Positions 13,966 to 28,431 of a DNA stretch of 64,000 nucleotides are shown piece by piece. How positions within the stretch are numbered: position 1 is the stretch's first letter; each line of letters begins with the position of its first letter. Source of the DNA: Pyxicephalus adspersus (taxonomy: Eukaryota > Chordata > Amphibia > Anura > Pyxicephalidae); contig NC_092859.1 of the NCBI RefSeq assembly GCF_032062135.1, positions 124,830,230 to 124,894,229 on the forward strand. The letters are read 5' to 3'. The translations under genes were made by a program, and so were the position numbers. The notes beneath the pieces were generated by a model that did not search any database, was not told the DNA's origin, and saw only the letters and a list, made by a program, of their open reading frames with translations.

Positions 13966-13987
13966 TATATATATATATATATATATT
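13965..13987. repeat. (TA)n microsatellite grown from LINE poly-A tail
   Basis: About 11 TA units directly follow the poly-A tail of the L1 fragment. Confidence 0.9.
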
Positions 13988-16900
13988 GTGATTAGACAGG
14001 CTCTTCCATGCAGAAGAAATATGCTAATACTCTCTTGCAATATTACAAACATACCTGGTCGTTCATAATCTGGTGGGAGAATGAATAAAATTCTGTGCAT
14101 GTGCAGGGTAGTAACATCATGGCAGCCTGGCTAATCAAAATTGCTGAATATGCCTCAACCTGAAAGTTAACTGGGCAAAAATGTTGATGCCACCAGAGAA
14201 TGTAGGGGAGGTGAGTTTACTTTCTCTTCGGTGCCTTGTGTACCATTAAACCTGTCCCTTCACAGCATGTCAGGTTCTCTAAAGAGGACAACCTCTCAAA
14301 ACACACACACACTCACACTGATGTTTATATCCTTTTCCCCAACAATCACATGCATATACTATGTCATCACTCCATTCGCTTGCCAGAGCCCTTAGTAGTC
14401 AGTGCTTGCAGGTATGGAGAAGCATGGGATCTTCAACCCGCAATGCAATACCCAGCCAGGAAGTAGCTTATTGCCAGGCCTATGTGTTTTTTTTATCAGA
14501 GGCAAAACTTTCATTTTTCAGGACAATATCCTACAACCTTTGCTTTACAAAAAACTTTTAGAAGTGTAAAATACACTAATCAATTGAGAAGTTAAGAAAA
14601 GAATATTTATGCTTAACAAGAACATAATAGCATTACCAAAACAGTAGCTGTAATGTGCTGTGACTTGGAGCAGCACATTTATCACCTTAAGTGACAAGTG
14701 AAACCAATGAATTGTGCACCAAGGTTATCTTCTTCAGTCATTTCTACTTCATTGGCAGCCTATATGTCTTCAGGGTATGTTGAAATAGGAGGGTTCAGAA
14801 AATTTGCTAAATGTCTGTGCTTACCTTGAGACCTAATCTTGCATGGCATATGCATCAAATCATTATTAGAATGCACACAGCTAATTTAAGGGGATAGATT
14901 TCCAGTGGAAAACTATGGAGTACAACTGCCTTTCCATTTTTTCATGGATACAATTGCATTGTTGCAAAATACTGGAAAATAATATAAAGTAAATAAGATA
15001 TTTTATTTAAGGAAAACAGTCTACACAATTCCAATGGCCAACCATTGCTAAACTCAACGATCATTTTGAGTGTGGAGAAAATCACAAGGCAAGTAGTATT
15101 TAACGATTGCTAAAGTAAATTGACCATGATGTTTAGGCAGTTATAGCTGATGTAAATCCCAGAGTAATTTCAGCAGAGGTGTCCTCATCCTTCAGCTGCC
15201 AATATCAGATTTTATTGGCATTTTATAATGAGGCTCTGACTATAGAAAGGGGTTATTGACCATTTTATGTGTCTATTAAACTGACTTGTAAACAATTTAC
15301 AGGATAGGAAGAGATGAAATAATTGATCCAATCATGTGAATGGAAATTTATGAATTTGTTAAAAATTCTAGCTGATTTCACTAATGGTGTCAGTTGCTGC
15401 AAAGCCATTTAAAGCAAAGTGTCACTGTTTTTATGTACGTTTATCCACACAGAGAATATACTGTATTTAATCATAGAATTTACTAACATGAACATGTAGC
15501 TATAAATGCATTTTTTCTGTTTAAAATGGCCATAGACCAAGGAATCCATCTGCTGAATTTAACAGTGGCCCCTCTAGATTTTTACTGACTTGGTTATGGG
15601 AAAATATGGTTTAATCTGAAGGATCCAAACATTCAGTTCTGAAGCTAAACTTTAGTATTGTGGTGTCCAAGATTAAAAACAGTTACATAATATTTGCGGC
15701 CAAGAATAAATGGGATTGATAAGAGATGTGGTTGGCGTATGACTGTATCCCCTCCCCACCAATGGGAATGTTATAAAGGCAACAAGATATTGAAAAAAGA
15801 AACTAGTTTTGCTTTATATATTTACACCAGATGAGTTTACACAGATAGCCCTGGTCGCTAAATATATCTTATCCTTTCCACCTTTAGAGAGTAGGTGTAA
15901 GTATAAGAGTGCTTAGTTTATTAGATTAGCTCTGGAATCCGGATTTCAATACATCACATGTATTCGATGAAGGTCCTTGAAAGATATTCAAATAAAAATG
16001 TGCTGGGGCCAAGAGTACAACAAAAGCTTAAGGCTAAAGTATAAAGCTCATAGCAGCTAGCACCTTGCCCTAAAAGGCAGCAGTAGATGGTACTGAAGCA
16101 CTTACTGCCACCCCCAGTTATTCTCTATGAGCTACATGTAACGTTTCACCAAAAGGAGCAGTTTAGGGGTATGATAACGGTGCTACAATTTCACCACCAA
16201 TCTGAACATATATGAATGCTCTGTTTCAGCTTCTAACAGATAATTGTGAGGGCCTCTTGGAAAAATTCACATATCAGAATATCAGAGAATGGTATCTGAT
16301 GGTAATATTGTTTGCACAGCCAAATACGTTGATATGTAACACCAAGCTGCGTACACATGTTCGAGTTTTCCTACTGGAAACAATCTTTATTTTTTGCCAC
16401 TGCTACCCTGTGAGCATTTTTGCATTTTAACAAAAGTGTTATAGCAGCTCTAAAATGTTAGAATATTGCAGAAATATTGGATTCTGGCATTCATTGTTAC
16501 TGATGTTCATATAGGATTTTGTTACATATTTATACATAAAATTGAATGAAATGGGAATGTGTAAAGGCTTACACCATATTTACATGGCCTCAGTCCATTT
16601 TCTGTAGATTGCAGGGTAATTGCTAAAAGATTCCACTGAGAGCCTTTCCAATCTGTAATTTCAGCAGGTAATAAGTTTCACCCTGCTTCTAATGTGATTG
16701 TTGTGTGGCATCTGCCAATGGAAATGCAGCAATGACAGCTACAGTGTCATACATGACATATAAATATATATTGGCAGGAACAGTGCCATATCTTCCATGA
16801 CAATCATCGATTCTGTTTACAAAGATTGTGCTACATCACACTGTGCTTATTATATTGACGTTAAAATGATTTCCCCAGACACTCAGCCAATATATAAATC

Positions 16901-19900
16901 CTAATTGCAAATGCAATTTAAGTTATAATGGTTTTTGATTTATGTCAAAATCATCTCATAAATAAAAACTGGAAATCAAACTTGATTTACCTTTTATACC
17001 ATAGCAAAATAAAAAGAATCTCAATAAACTGATTATGAGAAAAATATGGGTGCTGTCATTGCATCTCCATCTCTAAATGCTAGTTACATGGCTGTTATCT
17101 TTCTTCTACAGATTTAGTCATTTTTGAGGCACTGACCTGAAAAGTATTTTTAGATCAGAAAAATCAAAAGTCACTATCTGCAAACTGTATAAGATTAGTA
17201 ACCACAGTGGATTAATTAATGATGTCAGAGACCGCTGTACATATGTCAGATTTTTATGTTTGTCATGTCTGCCACCTACCAACATATTATGGAAAAGACT
17301 TAAAAAAGATGGGGGGTGAGGAAAGCAGGATTTTAAAACGTACAAGCGTGGCTGAGAACAAAAAAATACAATTTCTGACATTGGTTTGGTTAAGAAACAA
17401 AAATATACAGAGCAAATACATAACAAACTGTATGTGAAATGGCACAATTGAGGGATTCATTCAAGAAACAGAACATTAATGGGTCCCATAAATAGAGTCA
17501 CCTCTGGCATATATTAAAATAATCCATATGACTATCTTTGTTATAGTTGAATATAAATCTGTTATGTTTTGGATCCTGAAATCATTGGTGGAATTTCTGA
17601 ACTATTCATAATGTTGAGGGACCTAATGAATAATCATAAATCCCCTTCTCTTGCTTTCATCACCAATTATGTTATGCATGCTGGAATGTAAACAGTGGCC
17701 CCTTCTCACTAAGAGGGGTTCTTAGTTCTGAACTTGGACAGGAACTGCATCTTTAAACTTTTACTGGCATTTGTCATCAAATACACAAGTGTACTGTCTG
17801 AACCCATAGTCGGAAAGGTCGCTTAGCAGCACCATTGTCTGTCTGGGATGTGGAAAGTATTTTGGCCAATACTGATCTGGCTGTCATTGTAAACTGGTAA
17901 TGAATGCTAACTCATTTGAACAAAATTCAAAGGCACCTGCATTCAGGGGAATGCAGCGGAAGATGGCCTGTGTAAAAGGTTCATTGAAGGAGTACTTCAG
18001 GGCCAGTCATACTTAAGACCTTTCAAATGGGTCAAAAGTTGTAAACACCAAGGAGGGAGCTGAAGCTTGTGAAAGGGAAAGTAATGAAAGCTTCCAGAAT
18101 ATATACGCAAATTACACAGGGACAGGGGCAAACAGATCATAGGCTATCAACTATCTACTCTTTATTGTAATAGAAAACCAAAGCCCCCTACTCTTTAGAA
18201 GCCCTATTTGCAGCTGAAAAAGCTGTTTAAGTCTATCATAAAGTTGTGATCAGGCAGGCCTTTACTTTTTCAGCCCTAGATAAAATAGAAAATTACTTCT
18301 GCCGCTTCAAAAGCCAATCTTGGGTATTCATCCAAGTGCTTTTCAGAAAGTTTTCCTGAAGTTCATATTGACTCCAAGGGCATTTTATACACAGAATACA
18401 GTGTACATATTTATATTGTAACTGTATATTAAAAACCCATCTTTGGGCAAATAATAACTTACCCTCCTCCTCCTAAACCTATTCTAATTTTTTTACTAAC
18501 TTTTGATGCAAAGTATATTAAACTAAATCTGCTGTACAAATCTCTGCCAGTGCAGTTTCCAGGTGCAAGGGACCACGAATTCAGCACTGCAAATGTCCCA
18601 CCTCCAGCCAGTCACCTACTGGCCACTTGCCATTATATTAGTGCTGCAGGCTCTTCTAGATCCTAGGAGGACCTTGCTTGTGTATGGCCAATAAAAAAAA
18701 TGGCTATGGCATGCCAGCAGTAACAATGACACCCAAAGAATGACCACTCTTCCTTTAAACCAAAGAAGAAGAAAAAGCTAGAAACTGGAGGATAATGTAA
18801 CCACAGCTTCATTTGAAGAAAATGGCTTTCTTTTTACTATTTTTTTTTTCATCTGGTGGGTGTAAACTTTTGGTACCCTCACATTGCATCAGCACTATTT
18901 CATGGCCAACTGTGGTGGTGAATGACAGCATGAAGTCACCACCAGCATCCACCAGGGCCAAAATTCTGTTGTATATTCATATAATTGTTGGCCTTTGCCC
19001 TTTGAGAGTTTTACTTTAACAAACCTAGTTACACATAAGTCTGCTCAGTTTTTTTCCTAAATATCAAAGTGACCTAGACAAACTATTAAGGTTATGGTCC
19101 ATGTGTCAGGTTCTTAATCTTTCCATTTTGCATTACTTGCAGGTCATCTTGTTTAATTTCCCAAATGAACAAAGTGCTTACCCCAAGTGCTTATCCTGTT
19201 GACACTACTCTTGAGTTTTATGGTCCTGTGCCAGCAGAGAAAGTTCTTGTATAGAGTTTTAGTAGTTAAGATTATTTCTTGAGAGGGATTTATGTGGCGG
19301 TGGTCTCCCCGCTGCAGTAAACAATCCATCGAAAAGTCAGGATGACAGCATTAATCCACAATATTTATATACCTTTAAAATTTTACAATGGAAAGTTTTA
19401 AATCTAGCAAAGCACTCTGTTCTCAAAACCATTCCCTGCTGCGTTGTAAATGTCTGCGTGTAATGTAAAGTGTGTACTAGTTGTTTTGATGGCTTTAATT
19501 GTTGCTTTTTTTCCTAAGCATACGATTATAGATGTTCATTTTTACAAGGTATCCTAAGTACTGCTCTGTCATTATACTGATTTACTGAAAAGATAAATTA
19601 TCTATATACAGATTTAGAATGTCTATCTGCATTATACTTTACTGACAGGCTTTTAAGGGAGAGTTGATAGTCAAGGTTAGATGCGTATTTATAAAATCCA
19701 GCTTGCAACTTTTTGTCGTACTTTTTTTTTCATGTTTTTTTCATGTTTTTTTTCATGCATTTTAGTCCAGCATTCTTTGTCTATTTATTTATTTAAAAAA
19801 ATTTCTTTGCATTTGAAAGTGTATTATAAAATTGAAGAACAATTGCAAAAAACCTTCAAACAAAACTGGCTGATCAGATCAGTGCACAAACAAGTAAATT

Positions 19901-20752
19901 ATCGAATTATTGATTTGCATAATGGCGATGTTGACAGAACATAATGTACTATGTTGACAGACTTAAAACGGTGACTAGTATATGGCCACCATGGAGGTTG
20001 TGAAGGTGCATACCCCAGTTATGCTTATTCTGCAAATTCCACTTAACAAATTCCAATTTAAATAAAAGGTTAGAAACATGTTAAAAGGAGAAAAAACTAC
20101 AGAAACTTAAAGTTCTGTACTAATATGTGAAAATTGTAATTCTTAAGCTTTCAACTTTTTTTTTATTAGGACAGGTCAAAAAAAGGAGGAATAAAGTTGA
20201 ACTCCCCATTTAACCTTTTTAACTAGGTGCCTATAAACATGGCAAAATTTGGGAGAATATGGAAAAATGAGTAAACACAAGATGAAATCTATTATCTGGT
20301 TGTAGCTGGTGTCAGAGCTTGGAGAGAGAGCAATGAGGTCACCCCTTTTCATGTGACAGTGCTTGGGACTGAGCATTTCATTATGGGAGGAAGTTGTATG
20401 CTCCTCTATGCCCGGAAGCACCAAGAATTTTATGAAAGCAGCCAGTGGAGAACATAAATTGAGAAATCATTGTGAAGACAAATATGCCGTGGTCAGAATT
20501 TGCACTTTAAAAACAGCCGCCAATTTGCCCTGAATGGGTAATACAACAGGTTACTATTCTAATAGAGAATCATCAGAGGGATCCAGGGTAAATATTTTAC
20601 AAGCAAAGTCAAAAAGTGCTTATAACTTAAATGACCGGTATTTTTCAAATCTGCCAGTTTTTCTGACAAAACAAAAAAAAAAAGGAGATCTATCATTAGT
20701 GTTTAATTCATTTTCTAATCTCTATATTTAATTCAATAAGGCTTTAAAAAAA

Positions 20753-20950
20753 TGGCGGTTCAAGTAGGTAGCACTTGGCCCTGCAGCACTGAGGTCCCAG
20801 ATTTGAATGTGTCAGGACACCTTGGTGGTTTTCCATTTGTGTGGGTTTCCTCTGAGCACTTTGGTTTCCCCCAAAACCCCTCAACTTCAGTTAAGTTATT
20901 TTGCTCCCCCAGAGATTGTCCTTGGTATGGTAGTGCAGTCTGGCTACAGG
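20753..20950 (+). mobile_element. Head of tRNA-derived SINE (V-SINE-like)
   Basis: The first 70 bases resemble a tRNA: 'gtaggtagcacttgg' fits an RNA polymerase III A box and 'ggtcccagatttgaatg' a decayed B box. A 'gtgtgggtttcctctgagca' and 'ggtttccccc' segment follows, typical of the conserved central domain of V-SINEs. The 3' tail seen elsewhere in the window is missing. An open frame across it is coincidental. Confidence 0.7.
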
Positions 20951-23495
20951 TTACAGGTTTTCTTTAATATATCACACAATATAATGGTGCTTGAACATTG
21001 TGTGTGAACATTCATATTCTCAATCCAGATGAATCCTGTGGGAAAACAGAGTTGCTGAAATAGTAAAATGAATTCAAATGGAAGTAGCTGCACAGAATCA
21101 TTTGTGTCCCAAATGTCTTTATCTGTGTGTCCTTATATATTCTATGTTCTTATTTTGGAGAAGAGCGGAAGAAACCTGATAATGAATTTGAACCTGTTGT
21201 TATATCGAGTATTGGTAATTGAAATAAAGAATACTATTTTGTAATCAAAATATCAGCACACACATAGAAAATTACTCTCAGAACAAAATTGGCTTCAGCT
21301 AGAAAACCTGCAGAGCCAGAATGTGAATTGATATCCAGGTGTGGTGTACAGCTTGCTGTTTACATAGCTGATATTATTACCTCCAGACTGATGGGGTTTG
21401 GAGGAAAGAAACCGTTTATTGCCAAGGAAAGGGAGGGTGACTCCTAAAATCAAGTCGTACATTGTATAATAGGATTGGACTTCTGGAGTTCCTGCTGTTC
21501 TCAGACTACTACTCCCAGTATGTCCAGCTTTTTTAAAATGCCTTGCAGATGTAATACAGTAATTAAGATTAATATTTAGCTGAAGTTTGAATTTCTTTCA
21601 GGAAAACACCTTTATGATATAAAACATATTCATTTGACAGCCAAAAGGGAAATCTTGCAAGGTCTGCAGTTTGCGAGTAGCCCAAGTATTGCAAGAAAAT
21701 ACTCCATCAGCATCATTTTTAATACCTTAGCATTCCTTTGGATTCATAAAGAATAGCTATAACGAGCACTATAACGGGGACTTTAGTTCCAGATTGTTCT
21801 TTCAAAAATAGTTGTGTAGTTATGACCACCCTTTATAAAGAGATATGTGTCTGTCTTTTACTTGTGAATGCCATCAAAGTTGAGAATTAATTCTACCAGG
21901 GACTCGACTTAAAAAATGGGAATGAAATTAAACTGGCTAGGCTATTAAAAAATTGTACATTCTAAAGGAACAGTAAATTAGCTTTAAAACAAGTCCTCAC
22001 TGACTTTGTAGCTGTAAGAATAGTGATGCAACTCATCCTCGAAATTCATAGGCAGTAGCATTTTTTTTTATTTCTAGTCCTCCCTCCAAGTCACCCTTCT
22101 AGTATGCAGGGGTAGGGCAGAACAGGGTGCTGAGATATAACTTGGACAACTTCACTACTTCACTTCGAGAATCAATCGTTTCCTAGAGGTCAGAGAGGAC
22201 TTCCTTTGGAGCATATTTACAGCTTTTTATTAATATTTGAATGTCCGTTAGCATGCCCACAGTGCTATATTTAGTACTCTCTGAATTAGAACTTTTTCTG
22301 TAAAAGACCAAGGTTGTTGAACAGATTTATTTGCTCTGTGCTGTAAGGAGTCAGACTAGTTTTCCATAATTAAAGTGTAAGTGTCATTGTAATCTATTAA
22401 TCTGATTTTGATACAGGTGCTGTCCTTTACATTCAAAGGTAGGTTGAGTTAGGCAGAAAAAGGATTTGTGTCTATTTGTTCCATTCATATTAATCATGCT
22501 CTGCCATATTAACTGTACACATTTATTAGAAAAACAGTATCATTCCAAAGTATCAGAAATACTTTACTCAAATATTCATAAATAATTTATCCTATCCAAT
22601 AACATGTATTTACACCTTTAAGATTGTTCTGTCTTTAAATATATAAATGCTTTAATAAGACACATATTGTTAGGACAAAGAAAGAAAATAGTTAAAATAA
22701 CTCATGCAGCTTAGTGAATTGACCCCTAGATAACTAATAGGCCACTGCGCAGCTAAACTTGGCATAGTCTTAACTGTATGAAAATATAATTTCATTCTTA
22801 TTAAATTTTGCTTGCTACATGAGTCCCATGGGACTAACAAACATTGGCCACCATTGAACAGAAAACCCATAAATCACAAAAAGAGAGTACCATGTAACCG
22901 GTGTCATGTTCATTACCATGACTCATACAAAGGAATTGATGAAAACTGTCAAAATGATTTATCATGCGTAAACTAGTAGGGAGAACTACTTACTGTCTTT
23001 GAAAAAAAGAGACTTTTTTAGTTACTTTGACATTGTTCAGATTCCTTCAGGCTGTGTTCCATCCTTGTGTATATGTAGTTCAGCTATACCTTTCTTTTTT
23101 ACCTGATCTATGATTTGTTATGTTTCATTTGTTTCACCACATGCAGAGTCGGCACACAAACACCATTGTAAATATCATTATTATTTTACTCCAACCATCT
23201 GTGTCCAATAGCGAGTGACCTTATTGGACAAGTATGAACTCGATTGCTTACAGATTATATTTCATGAGAGTTATTTTCAGATGGACTTTTTAGACCAAAG
23301 GTCTTGCTTGTTGGTAACACAAGTTTTGAAAAGCAGAGACTTTATGCAGTTTTTGACTTTAAAAAAGGGGAAGTAAATTCAGCTCACCATTAATACTTCC
23401 ATGAACAGAAACTTTTTTTTACAAATGCGTACATCTAAGAGTTTAACTGATATAGTTTCACTTCTCTTGGAGCTTGCATTGGTTTGAAGTATCAA

Positions 23496-24181
23496 CCGTA
23501 TTTTTCGGACTATAACACGCACCTTTTCCCCCTAAAAGTAGGGGGGAAATGTGGGTGCGTCTTATGGTCCAAATACAACCCACCCACGCTTCCAAGGGGG
23601 GCCAAGAAGGCGGCTGCAGTTCCATCCAGTCTGGCTTCCCCCCTGCAGCATGGCCCCTCCGTTCTGCAGCCTCGTAAACACTGATTCCGGGATTGAACAG
23701 AGAGAGTGAGGGGAATGGCTGCTGTGCCATTCCACCCTCTTCAAGGGACCTTGCACTTAAATCATCAGGCAGTGCAAAAGACCGTCAGAAAGCCCTGCCG
23801 TACTCCTCCTTGCTGGTTCCTAGCAGCCCCGTCTATAGGGATGCTGGAGATGTGTTTCAGTGTGAGAAGGCTCCATGTAACAGTTGGGAGTGGGGAGGGA
23901 GGCAGAGAGGGCAGGAAGGCAGTCTGAGGTGAGCAGTGCTGGGTTTCTTAAGCAGCAAGTCATTCTGCTATGACAGGTGAGTTGTAGCTTTCTTGCCACT
24001 ATAGTCTTATAGTGCAATATCTGCAATGTGCAATCTCTCTCTCTCATTAAATATTATTCTGCTAAATTTTAAAAAATATTTCTTTATACAATTTGGTTCA
24101 GAATATTTTTTTCTTGTTTTCCTTCTCTAAATCCTGGGTGCGTCCTATGGTCAGGTGCGTCTTATGGTCCGAAAAATACGG
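23496..24181. mobile_element. DNA transposon (non-autonomous) with long inverted ends, 686 bp
   Basis: The left end ccgtatttttcggactataa and the reverse complement of the right end ccgtatttttcggaccataa match at 19 of 20 positions. Both continue as a 'gacgcacc'-like word (acacgcacc on the left). The interior is GC-rich and contains overlapping open frames on both strands, none resembling a transposase. A clear target duplication is not visible, so I leave the superfamily open. Confidence 0.75.
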
Positions 24182-24815
24182 TAACTATTGTGAAGAGAAT
24201 GTCGCTTCAATGTGTGTAGAGCAGGAAATATGCTTTTTGGTAAACAAACCAGGAAGACTATGACTAATACATTTCCAATCAGCAACAAATACTCTCTCTG
24301 AACAGGATATGGCCTTATCATTTACATTGGCTGCTATTAACTCTAACTGGTTTATGAAATAGAGAAATAGTGTTTTTTATACTGAAGACATTACTTTGGG
24401 ATAAAGGTAGGTGAGATAATTACAAAATAATTGTGTGGGTAATATGGAGTTCATAGACACATTATCACTGTATATTTTGTCAGATTGTGTATTATGTTAG
24501 CTAAAACCAGCTTCACACTACATCAGCCTGTTAGAAAAGGTTTCAGGTACTGTAGCTATAATTCAAGGAGCTTATTTGTCATATAAATAGGCTTCAGAGA
24601 ACCTACACACAGGGGTCACTCTAGAAGAACTCTGATACAAAGATTTAAAGTGTACCTAAACTCAGAAATTTCACTTTACATAGAAGGGTAGACAACCCCT
24701 ATATGTAAGATAAAAATTCTGTTTGTTTTTTGTTTATTTGTTTTGATTTTTTAAGTGCAACACCCTTTTAAAAAAAAAAAAAAAAAAAGGGTCCAGCACT
24801 GTCCCCTAACTCTGA

Positions 24816-24842
24816 ATGAATGAATGAAAGAATGAATGAATA
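24816..24842. repeat. (GAAT)n short tandem repeat
   Basis: About six tgaa/gaat units with one 'gaaagaat' variant, inside the TTAA element. Confidence 0.9.
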
Positions 24843-24897
24843 GGAGCACAAAGACTCCTGATATACCTATGTCACGCATCCCAGGAAGCTCTTGGAT

Positions 24898-24944
24898 GCT
24901 CCTTCTGCGCATGCCCAAGCATCTCGGGCATGCGCAGAAGGAGC
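24898..24944. repeat. Perfect 19-bp inverted repeat (hairpin)
   Basis: gctccttctgcgcatgccc at 24898-24916 is the exact reverse complement of 24926-24944, with a 9-base spacer. It is GC-rich and lies in the middle of the TTAA MITE. Confidence 0.9.
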
Positions 24945-27169
24945 CTTTATTGCGCAGAGAGAAACATTTGCGAGGTCTGCGAAATTTTTTTTCCATCCTA
25001 TGTCACCAATCTCACACCTGGGTCAGGTGATGTAGGAAGAAGAACTCACAAACAGAGGTGAAGATGGCGGCGCACGGCGCGCTTGCTCCAGGACGGATGC
25101 TGGGACTCCGCGAGATCAGATTGCCCTGAGGGATTTTTCAGTTTAGTTTCTCTTTAAATCATATGTATTGTAAATTATAGGGTCCCCAAATTTACTGCTA
25201 ATATTATTTGCATCTAGGAATCCATATCAAGCTCGTGAGGGCACCATTCTTTTTTTCCAGCAAAGTGGGTTAGATATTGGGAAAAAAAAAACAATGCACA
25301 TGTTATAAAACAATATGTTGGAATACCTCCTGGTTTGACCTTCATCAACCAACAACACCAGACACATTCCCAACACAGGCTACAGCCAAGGCTAAGCAAC
25401 CAGACGTTGGACTGCCTATGGTAATAGCTGCAAACCAATGGATTGGTAAGAAAAGACACCAATATTACTTTTATTATTATTTTATTTTCCAGTACAGCTC
25501 ATAGTGAACCATTTCCAAACCGTCTTGTGTATACACAACAATCTGTCTTAACTACATGGTGTAGTTGAATAATAATTGGAGAAGCTGTGAAAGCAAAACA
25601 CTCCTGAATATACAAGTGATACCTAAATTACAAATGTTGGGTACCTTACTGTACACATAATAATACTACAATAATTGAAAATGTGTGAGGAGAAATATGA
25701 ATTGTGTTCCTTAAAGTATAGAGTAATGTTTTAGTGGATCCCAACACATGTAAGGTTTATTGAAAAGATGAAGACATAGGGATCTTTCTGCACTGAATAT
25801 TCAAAAGCTTGACAATAACCAAAAAAGCTATGTTTTTTTTTTTTTTGTAGTCCAGTATGTGCTTTAAATGTTACTGAAAGTGTTACAGTTTTCCTTTTTC
25901 AAGCAGGTACATTTTGGAAATAACTGTTTTATTACAGCTTTATCTTGTTAGCAACATTTTCTCACAGACATTTATCTAATTATATTAAATCCTTTTTTAT
26001 GTTGATTTGAAGGTATTTTCTGGCATATAAGTGTAAATTCATACTTAAAATAAACTAGTGTTTTCATTAAAAATTTTAAGGTTCCACAGGAAACAATAGA
26101 ATTGCGGAGGATGTGGGGTAATTCATTATACGTACCTCTAAATTGAAAATATAAGCTTGCATGGCAGAAGTTCTGTTGACCAGTCAAGGAAATGCCTTAC
26201 CTTAATGTGCCATAACTTCTTATCTTATAGTCACTAGTGCTCAGTTGTGGTTGGAACAATGAAATAGAGGTCTGAATATTTGCAGCACTTTCATCATTCC
26301 TTACTGCCCAGCCAGCATTAGGCAACCATAATGGTACCCATACACAGTAGACTTTAATCTCAACAAATCCACAGTTGTTCAGTAGTTGATGTGTGAGTGT
26401 AATAGCAAACAATTGCTGGTTAATAGCTACCACAACTTGATGGTGGCCACAAGAATCTGGCAGGGTAGAAGTTTTTTGTCGTAATTTGTAAGCATTGTAA
26501 ACCATTCATTCTTGTGTGTTAAAGCTGGTGACAATGCTGCAACATCAGAAACTCATTCACAAAATTGTTCTAAGGGCATAAAACTGTTGTGGGCAATGTC
26601 ACTTAGTTATACATCACATGATTATAGATTGATTGTGATGTATTGTACATTAAAAGATGTTTGTTTTAATCTGCTGAACACTACGATTTGATAGATGTTC
26701 CACCAGATGTTGGGGAACTGAATTTTCTATAGGTTTTATATTTAAATTTAATGCATCTTCTAGCAAAACGTTTCTGAATCGTGTGGTCTTAGCTTTATGA
26801 GAATAACTGTAAAGCTGCTAATTTGGTAATATGAACTGTAATTAGATTTACCAGATATGATTATGGGGTGATTTACTTTAGAATGAAGACCACCTAAATT
26901 TGTGTTTTTTAGTGACAAATGTATGTTATGCCAAACTGTATGCCCTTGAAGTATTTTTGTAACCAAGAACATACCTAGAAAAAAACCTCCTTCTTACCAT
27001 ATCTGATACTTAACACATTAACTTGCTATACAATGGTCCTCCCAAAATGTGTAGAGAAACAGACACTTCCACAACTATTGGTCTCTGGGGGCTTTCATTG
27101 TTTCCTGCTTATAATCTCCACATTAATACTTTCTGTTGCTATAACATGGAGGACAAAAAGGTGAACCAA

Positions 27170-27531
27170 AGAGAACTGCAGAACTCAGTCGTCGCTGCTC
27201 AAGAAGACCTTCTCACTTCTATCTTTGCTGCTGGCTTCGAGAAGACCTTCTCACTGCTGCAAACATCGCATTTCTCTTTGGCCATTGAATGCCCACTGAT
27301 GATGTAACAGAGGAATTACATTGTCTTTGGCAATTGGCTTTGTGTGGGACACTACCAAACAAAGAACCATGTTCTACACTACTCGGCACATGTGTCGTAC
27401 AGTGCAGAACTAAAACAAAAAGCAATCGGGCGCCAGGGCTTTCCTTTTTTACTAGAGAGATATTTAATGTCTCTTTTTTACCATTTATCTCCACCTCCTG
27501 GTGATCGTGTTCTTTTGAGTTTAGGTCTGCT
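27170..27531 (-). mobile_element. Probable fragment of a TTAA element
   Basis: The right edge reads, on the minus strand, TTAA then agcagacctaaactcaaaag, similar to the end of the element at 24649 (TTAA agtgtacctaaactcag). The left partner end was not found. The interior holds a local duplication of 'gaagaccttctcact' near 27204 and 27240. Overlapping open frames on both strands look like chance. Confidence 0.45.
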
Positions 27532-28331
27532 TTAACTTTTTTTACTCTTACAGTGATCTGCTGGGTTCAGTACTTCTTGATTTACTGACCTGCACCACAC
27601 TTGCTGACCATAAAAGTCAATGTATTTCTAAAGTTCTTATCAGAAGCCTGTTCTCAGTCTATATTTCAAAGTATTGAAGCAAGATGGATCAGTCTGACAT
27701 CCAGATAAATATCATATGAAAAAATAGAAGTCAATCAGTGGTTTCCTCCATGTTTCCTTTAGGATAGGATTCCTTTAAATCAAGGAGCTGCTCTCTAATC
27801 AGCCATGTGTTGGAAAAGGATACACAAGAAATCACTGCCAAAAGATTTGATTTACCTCCGACTGATCTAGTTTTTTCTTGCACAAAATATTAAAGTTAAT
27901 TCAGCATTTAGTAAAGTTTCTTCAAGATTTTTCATGTTATTAGTTTATTGTTTCCTATTCAAAACTGGAACCAAATTCACCATAGAAAATATGTAAAATC
28001 ACTGTTTTTACTTTTAATACTGTTTTTCTAGAATATATATTGAGCTACATCTATGTCTGTACTAATTGTGTGCTAATCTTTATGCATATATGCTCATTCA
28101 TAGAAATAATTTGCTGTAATTGTGTGTTATATCGTAGTTGTAGATTATTATTAGATAAAACAAAATGTTTAGGAGTGCTAATATGCAAAATGTTGCATGT
28201 GCAAAAGGTGTATTGAAACAGTGAATTAATTGCCCTTATTTGATATATAGTCATTAGTGTGCACCCAAATCCGTATTTTGATTGACAAACACAAGTGGTG
28301 AAATGAAAGTGCACCTGGTAACTACAACACT

Positions 28332-28431
28332 CCTCCTTTGTCACTGTCTGTCATTTTTCGAACCCTATTTAATGTACAGTCCTCCGTAATATGTTGGCGC
28401 TATATAAATCCTGTTTACTATTAATATTGTA
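28332..28431 (+). mobile_element. 3' part of the same SINE family
   Basis: Carries 'gtcactgtctgtcattt', then the word 'atttaatgtacag' and 'tgttggcgctatataaat'. The copy is slightly diverged (cctccg in place of cgctgcg), and the TAA run is decayed to actattaata. Confidence 0.7.

Larger units (their letters stand above)
24649..25153. mobile_element. TTAA-flanked MITE, 505 bp
   Basis: Flanked by TTAA at 24645-24648 and 25154-25157. The left end agtgtacctaaactcagaaa and the reverse complement of the right end, agagaaactaaactgaaaaa, are imperfect inverted repeats. Inside is a poly-A run, a GAAT tetranucleotide repeat and a strong hairpin at 24898-24944. TTAA targets fit piggyBac or Kolobok. No transposase is present. 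Confidence 0.65.

Noticed and set aside
17118..17447. 109-codon minus-strand open frame rich in Phe, Leu and Cys
   Set aside because: Biased composition expected from T-rich intron DNA; no domain, and overlapping frames exist on the other strand.
20755..20830. Possible tRNA gene, from A-box and B-box-like words
   Set aside because: The cloverleaf is not preserved and the sequence continues into a V-SINE central domain, so it is a SINE head.
23458..24047. Several overlapping GC-rich frames on both strands
   Set aside because: All fall within or at the edge of the TIR element at 23496-24181 and none resembles a transposase.
26197..26505. 102-codon minus-strand open frame
   Set aside because: No recognisable motif, no splice context and no second supporting signal.
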